In this document: positions 1-8,406 of the stretch, piece by piece
Layout of the letters: each line of letters opens with the position of its first letter
Numbering within the stretch: position 1 is the stretch's first letter
Assembly (NCBI RefSeq): GCF_018362975.1
Contig: NZ_CP074371.1
Span: 1,302,001-1,366,000 of the forward strand
DNA: 64,000 nucleotides
Origin: Nocardia tengchongensis
Lineage (GTDB): Bacteria > Actinomycetota > Actinomycetes > Mycobacteriales > Mycobacteriaceae
Reading direction: 5' to 3'
Made by a program: the position numbers and the translations under genes
The notes under the pieces: generated by a model
Seen by the model: only the letters and a program-made list of their open reading frames with translations
What the model was told of the DNA's origin: nothing
Database searches by the model: none

Positions 1-1043
1 ATCTGGACTCGGCGGTGCGCGCGTTTCAGCAGCACCGCGGACTCCTGGTCGATGGCGTGGTCGGCCCGGCCACCTACCGCGCACTGAAAGAGGCGTCCTA
101 CCGCCTCGGTGCGCGCACTCTCATCTACCAGCTCTCCGCCCCGCTCTACGGCGATGACGTGGCCACCCTGCAGCGGCGTCTGCAGGACCTGGGCTTCTAC
201 GTGCACCGGGTGGACGGGTTCTTCGGACCGCACACCCACGACGCGCTCACCGCGTTCCAGCGCGAGATCGGGCTCTCCTCGGACGGCATCTGCGGTCCGG
301 ACACCCTGCGCTCACTGGATCTGCTGGGCGCACGCGTCACCGGCGGCAACCCGCACCGCATCGCCGAGGAAGAGGTGGTGCACCGGGCGGGGCCGCAGCT
401 CACCGGTAAGCGCATCGTCATCGATCCGGGTCTCGGTGGGCCGGACAAGGGTTCGCCGGTGCCGACCGAGTTCGGTGACGTCTACGAATCGGAGATCCTC
501 TGGGATCTGGCCAGCCGGCTCGAGGGGCGGATGGCCGCCACCGGTATGGAGACCTTCCTGTCGCGGCCGTGGGGGGCCAACCCCTCCGACGCCGAGCGGG
601 CCGAGACCTCCAATACCTTCGACGCCGATCTGATGATCTCGCTGCGCTGCGCCAGCAGTGACAACGATTCCGCCAGCGGTGTGGCCAGCTTCCACTTCGG
701 CAATTCGCACGGCTCGACCTCCATGATCGGGCAGGTGCTGGCCGGGTTCATTCAGCGGGAGATCGTGGCCCGGACCTCGTTGCAGGACTGCCGGACCCAC
801 GCCCGCACCTGGGATCTGCTCCGCCTCACCAAGATGCCGACCGTCCAGGTCGATATCGGCTATCTCACCAGCGATTACGACTCCTCGGTGCTGACCAACC
901 CGCGCATGCGCGACGTGATCGCCGAGGCCATCCTGATCTCGGTGAAGCGGCTGTACCTGCTGGGCCAGGACGACCAGCCCACGGGGACTTACACATTCGC
1001 CGAACTGCTCGCCGAAGAGTTGGCGGCCGCAGACCGGCTCTAA
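1..1043 (+). CDS. cwlM: CwlM-like degenerate N-acetylmuramoyl-L-alanine amidase, 5' end outside window
   Basis: The reading frame is open from base 3, so the true start lies upstream. Two peptidoglycan-binding domain-1 repeats (about residues 1-32 and 40-100 of the visible part) precede an amidase_3 fold. The zinc-site motifs are altered: the usual DPGHGG reads DPGLGG, the usual SIHxN reads SLRCAS, and the late VExG motif reads VDIGY. Only the Glu in YESEILWDL is kept. Mycobacterial CwlM is known to be a non-catalytic regulator of MurA that is phosphorylated by PknB on a C-terminal Thr; the C-terminal TGTYTF stretch could be that site (inference). It is the first gene of the conserved cwlM-GNAT-parB-parA order and is convergent with the GNAT gene. 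The gene ends at TAA 1041-1043, directly followed by a parS-like site and a terminator. Confidence 0.85.
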   Translation, partial: LDSAVRAFQQHRGLLVDGVVGPATYRALKEASYRLGARTLIYQLSAPLYGDDVATLQRRLQDLGFYVHRVDGFFGPHTHDALTAFQREIGLSSDGICGPDTLRSLDLLGARVTGGNPHRIAEEEVVHRAGPQLTGKRIVIDPGLGGPDKGSPVPTEFGDVYESEILWDLASRLEGRMAATGMETFLSRPWGANPSDAERAETSNTFDADLMISLRCASSDNDSASGVASFHFGNSHGSTSMIGQVLAGFIQREIVARTSLQDCRTHARTWDLLRLTKMPTVQVDIGYLTSDYDSSVLTNPRMRDVIAEAILISVKRLYLLGQDDQPTGTYTFAELLAEELAAADRL

Positions 1044-1059
1044 TGTTTCACATGAAACA
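1044..1059. other. parS-like centromere site
   Basis: TGTTTCACATGAAACA is one mismatch from the parS consensus TGTTNCACGTGAAACA and is a perfect palindrome. It begins one base after the cwlM stop codon and precedes the bidirectional terminator. ParB is encoded 1 kb away, so binding is expected. Confidence 0.8.
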
Positions 1060-1060
1060 A

Positions 1061-1095
1061 CCCCGCCTCCCGAACTTCCGGGAGGCGGGGTTTTT
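1061..1095. terminator. Intrinsic terminator between convergent cwlM and GNAT gene
   Basis: A perfect 12-bp stem (1061-1072 with 1079-1090) with a 6-nt loop is followed by five T. It serves cwlM and, being symmetrical, possibly also the leftward GNAT gene. Confidence 0.85.
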
Positions 1096-1124
1096 CTTCG
1101 GCTGAGATCCCGTGGGGGAGTGGT

Positions 1125-1886
1125 TCAGCGGGTGGAGATGCGAGTCGGCATGGTGAGCGCCGCCGCCGCGAGGAGCTGATCGAGCGCGCGCTCGACGTCT
1201 TCCTTCCACAGGTGCTCGTGATCCAATTCCAGGCGCAGACGCGGGAATCGGTGATGGGACGCGACCACCTTGAAACCGACATCCTCCAGGAAGTCGGCCT
1301 CGATCATGCAGTTCTCGGGGGAGCATCCGGACGGGGCCGCCGCGGGGGAGCGCAGCGGCGTACCGATCCGCTCACGCAGCGACATGGACCCGACGGCCGG
1401 CATCGAACTCGTCGGCGGATCCTTCCGAATGCCGAACGCCTCGATGGCCCGCACACCACGACGCACCAGATCGCTCACCACAGCCTGGATGAGCTGATTA
1501 CCCACCTGCTCCCCTTGGAAGGGCATTTCGGCGCTCAGCGTGGTCAGCAGCACCGCATCCGGGCTCACGGGGGACGTGGGGAAGAGACCGGCCCGCGGCA
1601 CCGCACTCGGCGGCGCGTAGATCGCGCAGCCGGCCGGCTTGTCCTCGACCACGGCGACCTGACCGCACAACCCCCACTGCAACATGACGGTCGACAGCCA
1701 GGCCTCCTTCTCGAAGACCGGGTCACTGAAGCTATGGGAATCCGCCGCCACCGCCGGATCGATCTCCCAGAACACGCATCGCCGCGCATGCACCGGAAGT
1801 TTGTCGAGTCCGCCGAGGGTAAGTGCGGTCACGCTGGTTGACACCGCTCTGCTCAGCCTCCAGCTGTCCGATTCATCCACACTCAC
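1125..1886 (-). CDS. GNAT-family acetyltransferase-like protein (Rv3916c type)
   Basis: 253 aa, starting MSVDESDSWRLS. The length, composition and position between cwlM and parB match the conserved actinobacterial gene known in M. tuberculosis as Rv3916c, annotated as a GNAT-like acetyltransferase. The central part (LSAEMPFQGEQVGNQLIQAVVSDL) resembles the acetyl-CoA-binding helix region of GNAT proteins, but no clear Q/RxxGxG/A loop is visible and the substrate is unknown. A linker around residues 165-190 is Pro/Ser-rich. It is transcribed leftwards, convergent with cwlM, and 118 bp separates its start from the parB stop, so it may be read from the parAB transcript or from its own promoter. 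Confidence 0.7.
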   Translation of the reverse strand: MSVDESDSWRLSRAVSTSVTALTLGGLDKLPVHARRCVFWEIDPAVAADSHSFSDPVFEKEAWLSTVMLQWGLCGQVAVVEDKPAGCAIYAPPSAVPRAGLFPTSPVSPDAVLLTTLSAEMPFQGEQVGNQLIQAVVSDLVRRGVRAIEAFGIRKDPPTSSMPAVGSMSLRERIGTPLRSPAAAPSGCSPENCMIEADFLEDVGFKVVASHHRFPRLRLELDHEHLWKEDVERALDQLLAAAALTMPTRISTR

Positions 1887-2004
1887 GCCGCATCACACAG
1901 TGCTCGCCAGCAAGAATAAGCGATCAACGCTTTACGCCTCTCCAGGGCCATAAACCCGTACGTCACAGTGACGTTTCCACCGTGACCTCCGGGGTAGGCC
2001 CTCC

Positions 2005-3021
2005 TTAGGGCCTGGACTGCTCCATCATGCTGACAATCCGCTCCAGATCGTCGATGGAGCCGAATTCGACAGTGATCTTTCCCTTGCGCTTGCCGAGGCT
2101 GACCGTCACGCGCGTGTCGAAGGACTCCGACAAACGCTCCGCCACGTCCTGCAGACCCGGCATCTGAATCGGCTTGCGCTTGGGCGCCGGAGGAGCGGCC
2201 GCATCCGGTTCCCGGTTCGCCAGCGTGACGGCTTCCTCGGTGGCCCGGACCGACATACCCTCGGCGACGATCCGCGCGGCCAACGCCTCCTGCGCGTCGG
2301 CGCCCGCCTCCAAGGCCAGCAGAGCGCGCGCATGGCCGGCGGACAATACGCCCGCCGCCACCCGGCGCTGCACCGGAATCGGAAGCTTCAGCAGCCGAAT
2401 CATATTCGTGACGACCGGACGCGAGCGACCGATCCGGGTAGCCAGTTCCTCGTGGGTGACGCCGAACTCCTCCAGCAACTGCTGATAGGCGGCCGCCTCC
2501 TCGAGCGGGTTCAGCTGCACGCGATGGATGTTCTCCAGCAACGCGTCCCGCAGCATGGAGTCGTCCGCGGTCTCACGCACGATCGCGGGGATGGCGTCCA
2601 GGCCCGCCTCCTGGCTGGCCCGCCAACGCCGCTCACCCATGATGAGCTGATAGCGGGGGACCGGCCCGGACTCGACCTGACGCACCACGATGGGCTGCAT
2701 CAGACCGAATTCCTTGATGGAGTGCACCAGTTCGGCCAGCGCCTCCTCTTCGAAGACGGAGCGCGGCTGCTTCGGGTTCGGCTCGATCTGCTGCGGCGGG
2801 ATCTCCCGATACACCGCGCCCGCCGCGTCCAACCCGTCGCCGGCCTCGACCGGATCGGGGACCCGATGCAGGTGCGCCGACGCGGGTTGCGGCCCGGCCG
2901 GATCGAGACCGATCACGACATTGGCGGCGGCACTACCGAGCCCGCCGGGTGTGGTCGCCGGGCCGGTCGGGATCAATGCCGCGAGGCCACGCCCCAGTCC
3001 GCCCTTCTTCGCCTGACTCAT
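2005..3021 (-). CDS. parB: Chromosome-partitioning protein ParB
   Basis: 338 aa. The N-terminus [18 protein letters not shown] is the usual ParA-interacting tail. A long Ala/Gly/Pro linker follows, then the ParB/Srx CTPase domain starting [14 protein letters not shown], with the GERRWRAS arginine motif that binds CTP. Next come the parS-binding helix-turn-helix ([20 protein letters not shown]) and a C-terminal dimerisation domain ending at about residue 338. ParB loads on parS, slides as a CTP clamp and recruits ParA and SMC. It lies 49 bp downstream of parA in the same orientation, so the two are likely co-transcribed. All key motifs are present. Confidence 0.97.
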   Translation of the reverse strand: MSQAKKGGLGRGLAALIPTGPATTPGGLGSAAANVVIGLDPAGPQPASAHLHRVPDPVEAGDGLDAAGAVYREIPPQQIEPNPKQPRSVFEEEALAELVHSIKEFGLMQPIVVRQVESGPVPRYQLIMGERRWRASQEAGLDAIPAIVRETADDSMLRDALLENIHRVQLNPLEEAAAYQQLLEEFGVTHEELATRIGRSRPVVTNMIRLLKLPIPVQRRVAAGVLSAGHARALLALEAGADAQEALAARIVAEGMSVRATEEAVTLANREPDAAAPPAPKRKPIQMPGLQDVAERLSESFDTRVTVSLGKRKGKITVEFGSIDDLERIVSMMEQSRP

Positions 3022-3070
3022 CGGCTTACCGGCCCCTTCCGTTGTTCACCATCACCGCACCGAGATTTGT

Positions 3071-4093
3071 CTACACACCGGATTGTGCGTCCGAAACGGG
3101 CGCCGGTGCCGTCTGGCGCGCCGAGTTACGCGACGCGATCTCACGTCCGGCATCGAGGTAGCTCATCGCACCCCGCGAGCCCGGATCGTAATCGAGCACG
3201 GTCATGCCGTAACCGGGAGCCTCCGACACCTTGACGCTGCGGGGGATGACCGCGCGCAGCACGGCGTCACCGAAGTGCGAGCGCACCTCTTCGGCCACCT
3301 GGTCGGCGAGCTTGGTGCGGCCGTCGTACATGGTGAGAACGACGGTGGAGACATGCAATCCGGGGTTCAGGTGCGCCTGCACCAGACCGATATTGCGGAG
3401 CAGCTGACCCACGCCCTCGAGTGCGTAGTACTCGCACTGGATCGGGATCAGCACCTCCTTGGCGGCGACCATCGCATTGACGGTGAGCAGACCCAGCGAC
3501 GGCGGGCAGTCGATCATCACGTAGTCGATGTCGTACCCGGCGAGGTTGGCTTCCTGGATGGCGGCCTTGAGGCGACCTTCGCGGGCGACCATGGAGACGA
3601 GTTCGATCTCGGCGCCGGCGAGATCGATGGTGGCGGGGATGCACAGCAGTCGCTCATTGTGCGGGCTCTGCTGGATGGCGTCGCTGACCGAGCACTCCCC
3701 GATGAGGAGTTCGTAGCTCGACGGAGTGCCCGACTGGTGTGCGATGCCGAGCGCGGTGCTGGCGTTGCCCTGCGGGTCGAGATCGATGACGAGCACCCGC
3801 ATGCCCTGGATGGCGAGCGCGGCAGCCAGATTCACGGCGGTGGTGGTCTTGCCCACGCCGCCCTTCTGGTTGGCGATGGTGATGACGCGCTGTTCCTTGG
3901 GCCGCGGGATGTGCGCGTTGGTGCCCGAGAGCACCTGGCTCGCCCGCTGCGCCTCGGCCGCGATGGGAGTGTCAGCGGAGATGTTCCCAAAGGGGGTGCG
4001 GCTGAACTCGTCGGCATCGAAGGGACCACTATCGAGCATGCCGGGAACCCGAGACGTTGTTTCCCGTGAAACATTCGCCGGACCGTTGGACAT
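3071..4093 (-). CDS. parA: Chromosome-partitioning ATPase ParA
   Basis: 340 aa from the ATG at 4091-4093, chosen because AGGAG sits five bases upstream; a longer frame to 4171 has no ribosome site. The deviant Walker A motif KGGVGKTTTAVNLA, the switch motif DLDPQGNAS and Walker B MIDCPPSLG identify a ParA/Soj ATPase. It moves ParB-parS complexes over the nucleoid. The N-terminal 60-residue extension before ITIANQKGG is typical of Mycobacteriales. Codons 7-12, encoding NVSRET, coincide with a parS-like site at 4058-4073, so the coding sequence and the centromere share bases. Confidence 0.96.
   Translation of the reverse strand: MSNGPANVSRETTSRVPGMLDSGPFDADEFSRTPFGNISADTPIAAEAQRASQVLSGTNAHIPRPKEQRVITIANQKGGVGKTTTAVNLAAALAIQGMRVLVIDLDPQGNASTALGIAHQSGTPSSYELLIGECSVSDAIQQSPHNERLLCIPATIDLAGAEIELVSMVAREGRLKAAIQEANLAGYDIDYVMIDCPPSLGLLTVNAMVAAKEVLIPIQCEYYALEGVGQLLRNIGLVQAHLNPGLHVSTVVLTMYDGRTKLADQVAEEVRSHFGDAVLRAVIPRSVKVSEAPGYGMTVLDYDPGSRGAMSYLDAGREIASRNSARQTAPAPVSDAQSGV
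4058..4073. other. parS-like site inside the 5' end of parA
   Basis: TGTTTCCCGTGAAACA has one mismatch from the parS consensus. On the coding strand it encodes VSRET of ParA. Bound ParB would sit on the translation-initiation region of its partner gene, which suggests possible autoregulation (inference). Confidence 0.75.
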
Positions 4094-4349
4094 ACAGGCT
4101 CCTAACCCCGAGAACTCAAAGACACGTGGCCGAGCAGAATTTCGCGCGCCTGGCAGCAGCAGCCGCGTCACTGCGGTGTCACTGAGGGCTGGCTGGAATC
4201 GGCTGGAAGTCGTTCATCGCTCGACGTTCATTAGCTTGCCAGTAGAGGACACAATACGGAAGTTGAACGCACAGCTTCGCACCACGACACACCTCTGACC
4301 CACTCAAAGATCGCGAGCTGGTGAATGTTTCACGGGAAACAACGCTTCG
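4094..4349. promoter_or_regulatory. parA upstream region
   Basis: This 256-bp gap lies between the rsmG stop and the parA start. It holds a parS-like site at 4326-4341, a short relatively A/T-rich stretch at about 4215-4290, and presumably the parAB promoter. I could not assign a convincing -35/-10 pair. Confidence 0.4.
4326..4341. other. parS-like centromere site
   Basis: TGTTTCACGGGAAACA has one mismatch from consensus. It lies 9 bp beyond the rsmG stop codon, in the parA upstream region, and is the mirror-image variant of the site inside parA. Confidence 0.75.
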
Positions 4350-5108
4350 TCAGTGACGCTTTGACGGGTGGGTCCCACGACCCCCCGCTTTACGCTCCGC
4401 ACTCCCGGCTTTGCGTTCCGCGCGGCGCTCGGCGCGCGCCAGACGCTCGGCACTGATGACGAAGGTGGGCGTCTCGAGAACGCCCACACCGCATTCCAGA
4501 ACTTCGGCGTGACCCGCGCCCGCTTTTGTCAGCTCGTCGCGATCGCGCTCGAGTTCCTCGGCGGCGCTGATTCCCTTGAGCGCCAGCATCCGTCCGTGCT
4601 CGTGCACCAGCGGCATGGACCACCCGGCGAGCTTCGCCAGGGGAGCGACCGCGCGGGAGGTGACGATGTCCGCGCCGCCCGCCTCCTTCTTCACGCCCGC
4701 CTGCTCGGCCCGGCCGCGCACGATGACGATATTGTCCAGCCCGGCCTCGGCCGCGAACTCGGCGAGGAAGACGGTGCGGCGCAGCAGCGGCTCCACCAAG
4801 GTGATCCGGAGATCGGGCCGGGCGATGGCGAGCGGGATGCCGGGCAAGCCGGCACCGCTGCCGATATCGACCACCCGCGCGCCCGGCGCGATGAGGTCAC
4901 CGATCACCGCGCAGTTGAGGATGTGGCGATCCCAGAGCCGGGGAACCTCTCTGGGCCCGATCAGCCCGCGCTCCACTCCGGCGGTGGCGAGCGCGGTGTA
5001 GTACATCTTGGCCTGCTCGAGCCGGTCGCCGAAAACGACCGCGGCCGCGGCCGGGGGGTCGACCGGACCCGGCACGGTCATCTCGGTGTCAGGTTCCACG
5101 TGAAACAT
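4350..5108 (-). CDS. rsmG: 16S rRNA (guanine-527-N7)-methyltransferase RsmG
   Basis: 252 aa. The Rossmann SAM-binding motif [17 protein letters not shown] is at about residues 80-96, and the [10 protein letters not shown] motif typical of RsmG/GidB precedes it. The C-terminus is a basic Arg/Lys/Ala tail. It methylates N7 of G527 in 16S rRNA; loss of function gives low-level streptomycin resistance in other bacteria. The start codon ATG at 5106-5108 and the following codons (MFHVEP) overlap a parS-like sequence. It lies downstream of the jag terminator, so it probably has its own promoter. Confidence 0.95.
   Translation of the reverse strand: MFHVEPDTEMTVPGPVDPPAAAAVVFGDRLEQAKMYYTALATAGVERGLIGPREVPRLWDRHILNCAVIGDLIAPGARVVDIGSGAGLPGIPLAIARPDLRITLVEPLLRRTVFLAEFAAEAGLDNIVIVRGRAEQAGVKKEAGGADIVTSRAVAPLAKLAGWSMPLVHEHGRMLALKGISAAEELERDRDELTKAGAGHAEVLECGVGVLETPTFVISAERLARAERRAERKAGSAERKAGGRGTHPSKRH
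5092..5107. other. parS-like site overlapping the rsmG start codon
   Basis: GGTTCCACGTGAAACA differs from consensus only at position 1. On the minus strand it contains most of the ATG and the codons for FHVEP. Confidence 0.7.
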
Positions 5109-5210
5109 CCTTCCGAACGAACTTGTCCAACTGTGGGGGACTCTCGGGATCTTGCCCCCGAACCCCCTCGCACAGTGGCGAATTGCGACGGGGGACGACT
5201 GAAGATAAGC

Positions 5211-5247
5211 GTAGGGCCCCCGGGTTTCCGCAACCCGGGGGCCCTAC
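5211..5247. terminator. Strong hairpin after jag
   Basis: A perfect 16-bp stem, 5211-5226 with 5232-5247, has a 5-nt loop. It lies 18 bp beyond the jag stop codon. No long T run follows, but the stem is very GC-rich. It separates the rnpA-yidD-yidC-jag operon from rsmG. Confidence 0.7.
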
Positions 5248-5265
5248 CGCTGTGTGTTCCGCGTG

Positions 5266-5802
5266 TCAGGCGGGGAGCACCACCACGTGGCGGTTCGGCT
5301 CGACGCCTTCGCTCTCGCTGACGACACCGTCGATCGCGGCCACGGCATCGTGGACGATCTTGCGCTCGAACGGGGTCATGGGGGAGAGGGCTTCACGCTC
5401 ACCCGATTCCAGCACCCGCTTGCCCGCCTCGGCGCCCAGCGCGCTCAGCTCCGAACGACGCGCGGCGCGCCAACCGGCCACATCCAGCATGAGCCGGCTG
5501 CGAATGCCGGTCGCCTGCTGCACGGCCAACCGGGTCAGCTCCTGCAGCGCATCGAGCACCTCGCCACGGCGACCCACCAGCTTGTCGAGATCCTTGCCGC
5601 CGTCGATGCTCACGATGGCGCGATCGCCCTCGACATCGAGGTCGATATCGCCGTCGAAGTCGAGGACGTCCAGCAACTGCTCGAGGTAGTCGCCGGCGAT
5701 CTCGCCCTCTTCGATGAGCGCTTCCTCCGCGTCGTTCGCGGCGCCCGGTTCGGCCGTCGCTGCCGTCACAGTGGGATCCCCTCCGTCGGTTTCAACAGTC
5801 AT
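5266..5802 (-). CDS. jag: Jag/KhpB-like RNA-binding protein (KH and R3H domains)
   Basis: 178 aa from the ATG at 5800-5802, chosen because AAGGAA lies 6 bases upstream; an in-frame ATG at 5817 lacks a ribosome site. An acidic N-terminus leads to a KH domain with the GxxG-type loop LVGRRGEVLDALQ, then an R3H region ending PNRHVVVLPA. Family members bind RNA and influence cell envelope growth and division. It follows yidC by 30 bp in the conserved rpmH-rnpA-yidD-yidC-jag operon. Confidence 0.92.
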   Translation of the reverse strand: MTVETDGGDPTVTAATAEPGAANDAEEALIEEGEIAGDYLEQLLDVLDFDGDIDLDVEGDRAIVSIDGGKDLDKLVGRRGEVLDALQELTRLAVQQATGIRSRLMLDVAGWRAARRSELSALGAEAGKRVLESGEREALSPMTPFERKIVHDAVAAIDGVVSESEGVEPNRHVVVLPA

Positions 5803-5832
5803 GGTTGTTTCCTTCATCTGGAGTTGTAAGTC

Positions 5833-6921
5833 TCAGCGACGCCGCTTCTGGTTGGCCCGACCACGATTGCCGGACCGCTTCTTACCGGCCGCCGGCTTGG
5901 CGCCGGGGCTGGGCTTGGCACCGTTCTGGGAAGACTGCGGAGCATCCTCGACCGACTCGGTGTCGGCATCGTCGACCTTGGTGGCCGACTGCTTCTTCCG
6001 GACATCGACCGGCTTCGCGCCCGGCTTCGGGGCATTCTGGGCGCGGCGTTCGAGCGCGGCCTGCTTCTTCTCTTCTTCTTCTTTTTCGATCTTGCCGAAG
6101 ACGAGGTGCTGCTGACCGTAAGTCCAGATGTTGTTGGAGACCCAGTAGATCAGGATGGCGACGGGCAGGAACGGACCACCCACGAGCACGCCGAGCGGGA
6201 ACACGTACAGCGCCATCTTGTTCATCATGGCGGCCTGCGGGTTGGCCGCGGCCTCCGCCGACTGACGCTGGACCGAGGCACGCGCGTTCATGTGGGTCGC
6301 GACACCGGCGATCACCATGAGCGGAATCGAGACCAGCGCGATGACCAGCTTGCTCGGCACGCCACCGTAATCGGCGAACGACTCCAGCACCTTGGCCGGC
6401 TCGGTGATGTACGCCGAGAGGGGAGCGCCGAAGAGCCGTGCGGTCAGGAAGGACTGAACGTCACCCGCGGAGAAGATGTAGTTCGGGGTGTGCGCGTTGT
6501 CGTAGGGCGACATGCCCAGCTGCCCGATCCCGGTGCCGGTGCGGTTGAACGACCGCAGCACGTGGAACAGACCCAGGAACACCGGAACCTGCAGCAGCAC
6601 CGGCAGACAGCCCATGAGCGGGTTGAAGCCGTGTTCCTTCTGCAGCTTCTGCATCTCGACCGTCATCTGCTGACGGTCGTTCTTGTACTTCTTCTGCAGC
6701 TCCTTGATCTGGGGCTGCAACTCCTGCATCTGCCGGGTGGTGCGGACCTGCTTCACGAACGGCTTGTAGAGCACGAGCCGCAAAGTGAACACCAGGAACA
6801 CCACAGCGAGGGCCCAGGCGAATCCGCTGTTCTTGCCCAGCACATACCCGAATGCCTGGTGCCAGAACCACAGAATGGCCGACACCGGGTAATAGATGAA
6901 GTCGAGCACGGCGCTATGCAC
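5833..6921 (-). CDS. yidC: Membrane protein insertase YidC
   Basis: 362 aa. The 60KD_IMP domain carries about five transmembrane segments: residues 1-40 ([19 protein letters not shown]), the cytoplasmic charged hairpin rich in Gln/Lys/Glu ([15 protein letters not shown]), the segment [20 protein letters not shown], then two C-terminal segments. The tail is long, Lys/Ala/Pro-rich and strongly basic ([12 protein letters not shown]), which would contact ribosomes. It inserts membrane proteins alone or with SecYEG. It overlaps yidD by 8 bp. Confidence 0.96.
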   Translation of the reverse strand: MHSAVLDFIYYPVSAILWFWHQAFGYVLGKNSGFAWALAVVFLVFTLRLVLYKPFVKQVRTTRQMQELQPQIKELQKKYKNDRQQMTVEMQKLQKEHGFNPLMGCLPVLLQVPVFLGLFHVLRSFNRTGTGIGQLGMSPYDNAHTPNYIFSAGDVQSFLTARLFGAPLSAYITEPAKVLESFADYGGVPSKLVIALVSIPLMVIAGVATHMNARASVQRQSAEAAANPQAAMMNKMALYVFPLGVLVGGPFLPVAILIYWVSNNIWTYGQQHLVFGKIEKEEEEKKQAALERRAQNAPKPGAKPVDVRKKQSATKVDDADTESVEDAPQSSQNGAKPSPGAKPAAGKKRSGNRGRANQKRRR

Positions 6922-7234
6922 TCCCGTCGTTCGTGTGGCCGGTCACCGCAGGCGATGATCGTTCTGAAGCTGATGCCGCGTGCCGGTGCTTGCGCTCCGG
7001 CACGGGGTCCCACCCACCAGGGTGCCAGGGCGCACATTTCGCCAAACGGACGGCTGCCAGTCCGAGTCCGACGAACAGTCCGCGGGTGCGCAACGCCGTC
7101 ACCGCGTACTCACTGCACGTGGGAGTGAAGCGGCACACCGGCATGCGGGTGGGGGAGATGTAGGTCCGATACAGCTCGATGAGGAATATCAGAGCTTTGG
7201 CCGGGAACCGGGCAGCCGCGCGCAAGGCGTTCAT
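6914..7234 (-). CDS. yidD: Membrane protein insertion efficiency factor YidD
   Basis: 106 aa. The family core [22 protein letters not shown] is preceded by an amphipathic helix, and the cysteine-containing motif [14 protein letters not shown] follows. YidD proteins sit at the inner face of the membrane and help YidC-dependent insertion. The start ATG overlaps the rnpA stop (ATGA), and the end overlaps yidC. The last 20 residues are a polar extension. Confidence 0.95.
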   Translation of the reverse strand: MNALRAAARFPAKALIFLIELYRTYISPTRMPVCRFTPTCSEYAVTALRTRGLFVGLGLAAVRLAKCAPWHPGGWDPVPERKHRHAASASERSSPAVTGHTNDGSA

Positions 7235-7602
7235 GAGAATGAACCGAGCTTGCGCAGCCCACTGTGCAATTGGCGCAGCAGTTCTTCCGAAGGCGCGTCG
7301 GCGGCACCCGGCAGGGCGCGAATGACAACATCTGCGCCGGCGGGCAATTCGGCCGTCAGGCTTGCGCAGATATGACGCAGGCGGCGGGCCACCCGGTGGC
7401 GTACCACCGCCGGACCCACCGCCTTGCTGACAATCAAGCCGAAACGCGGACCGCCCACCCGGATGTCCGGGGTCGATCCGCTGGCTTGATCGTCGTGTAG
7501 CAGTACGTGCACAACGAGGTCCCGTCTCCCGATCCGCCGGCCCTGGCGCACCGTCCGGGAAAAGTCGGTGCGCCGGTGCAGCCGGTAGGGCTCAGGCAGC
7601 AC
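7231..7602 (-). CDS. rnpA: Ribonuclease P protein component
   Basis: 123 aa. The N-terminus MLPEPYRLHRRTDFSRTVRQG and the conserved basic helix VVRHRVARRLRH (the RNR motif region) identify the small basic protein of RNase P. With the rnpB RNA (not in this window) it matures tRNA 5' ends. It is 87 bp downstream of rpmH and overlaps yidD by 4 bp. Confidence 0.95.
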   Translation of the reverse strand: MLPEPYRLHRRTDFSRTVRQGRRIGRRDLVVHVLLHDDQASGSTPDIRVGGPRFGLIVSKAVGPAVVRHRVARRLRHICASLTAELPAGADVVIRALPGAADAPSEELLRQLHSGLRKLGSFS

Positions 7603-7689
7603 CTGAGCGTCCAGCGGAGTGCGGGCGGATGGGGGACCGGAGACCGGACGGCGAGTCGCTCATACGACGCCGCATCCGGGGTTACCGAA

Positions 7690-7833
7690 TCAGGCGGTCA
7701 GCTTGGCGCGGCCCTTGCCACGACGAGCCGACACGATGGCGCGGCCCGCACGGGTCCGCATCCGGAGACGGAAGCCGTGGACGCGCGCCCGACGACGGTT
7801 GTTCGGCTGGAACGTCCGCTTGCCCTTGGCCAC
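7690..7833 (-). CDS. rpmH: 50S ribosomal protein L34
   Basis: 47 aa starting at GTG 7831-7833 with GAGGAG about ten bases upstream. The sequence (M)[18 protein letters not shown] and the Arg/Lys-rich remainder are diagnostic of L34. It is divergent from dnaA and heads the leftward rpmH-rnpA-yidD-yidC-jag cluster. The open frame continues upstream to 8013, but those codons have no homology signal and were excluded. Confidence 0.97.
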   Translation of the reverse strand: MAKGKRTFQPNNRRRARVHGFRLRMRTRAGRAIVSARRGKGRAKLTA

Positions 7834-8406
7834 GGTCAACACTCCTCTAGGTGGTGGACGTCCGGTGACGTCCGAAGTTTTGTTCGGTGAAACGGTGCTC
7901 TCGACGGACCGGAGTCCTTCGGCGCAATACCCTTGTCGGCACGGGCAGCAGACAGCCGCCACCGCACCATAGGGTGACTGTAGAAGGGTACTTACCCCCT
8001 GGACGAGGGTCAAACTCGGGGGTCGAGGCCCGGTTTTGCGTCGATGCGGTGCGATTGGATCGATCGTTCCGCGTGGCGTTCGGTGAGGGTTCGTGTCGGA
8101 GCCCGGGCGTCGTGTACGGTCCTTCCCAGTCCCTTCCGGCGACCGCGGATGTCTCGACCTCCCGCCTGCGCAGTGTATTGCCAGCTGATAGCTGCTAACC
8201 CGCAGGTACGCGCCGAATCCGAGGAATCAGACACGCGGTCGCGTGTATCCCCAGGTTGTCCACATCTGTGGATAATTGTGTGGAAATACCCCTGGAGTGG
8301 CATATTCGTAGGGCCGACGGTACCTCGCCGACGCCCGGTGACTGGGGGAGCCGAGCAGCGCAGACCGTCTGTTGCTATCGACCTACACCCGGGGAGGACT
8401 ACGTTC
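7834..8406. promoter_or_regulatory. Divergent rpmH-dnaA promoter region
   Basis: This 573-bp stretch carries no convincing gene. It must hold the leftward rpmH promoter and the rightward dnaA promoter. The clearest signal is a pair of inverted, consensus DnaA boxes at 8256-8275. The dnaA start is preceded by GGGGAGGA. In Mycobacterium and Streptomyces the functional origin is on the other side of dnaA, so I read this as the dnaA control region. Confidence 0.6.
8256..8275. promoter_or_regulatory. Inverted pair of consensus DnaA boxes upstream of dnaA
   Basis: TTGTCCACA (8256-8264) and TGTGGATAA (8267-8275) face each other with two bases between. They lie about 130 bp upstream of the dnaA start, as expected for autorepression by DnaA. 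Confidence 0.8.

Noticed and set aside
8044..8406. Upstream extension of the dnaA frame
   Set aside because: It covers the DnaA boxes and lacks family sequence; GTG 8407 has the ribosome site and the expected N-terminus.
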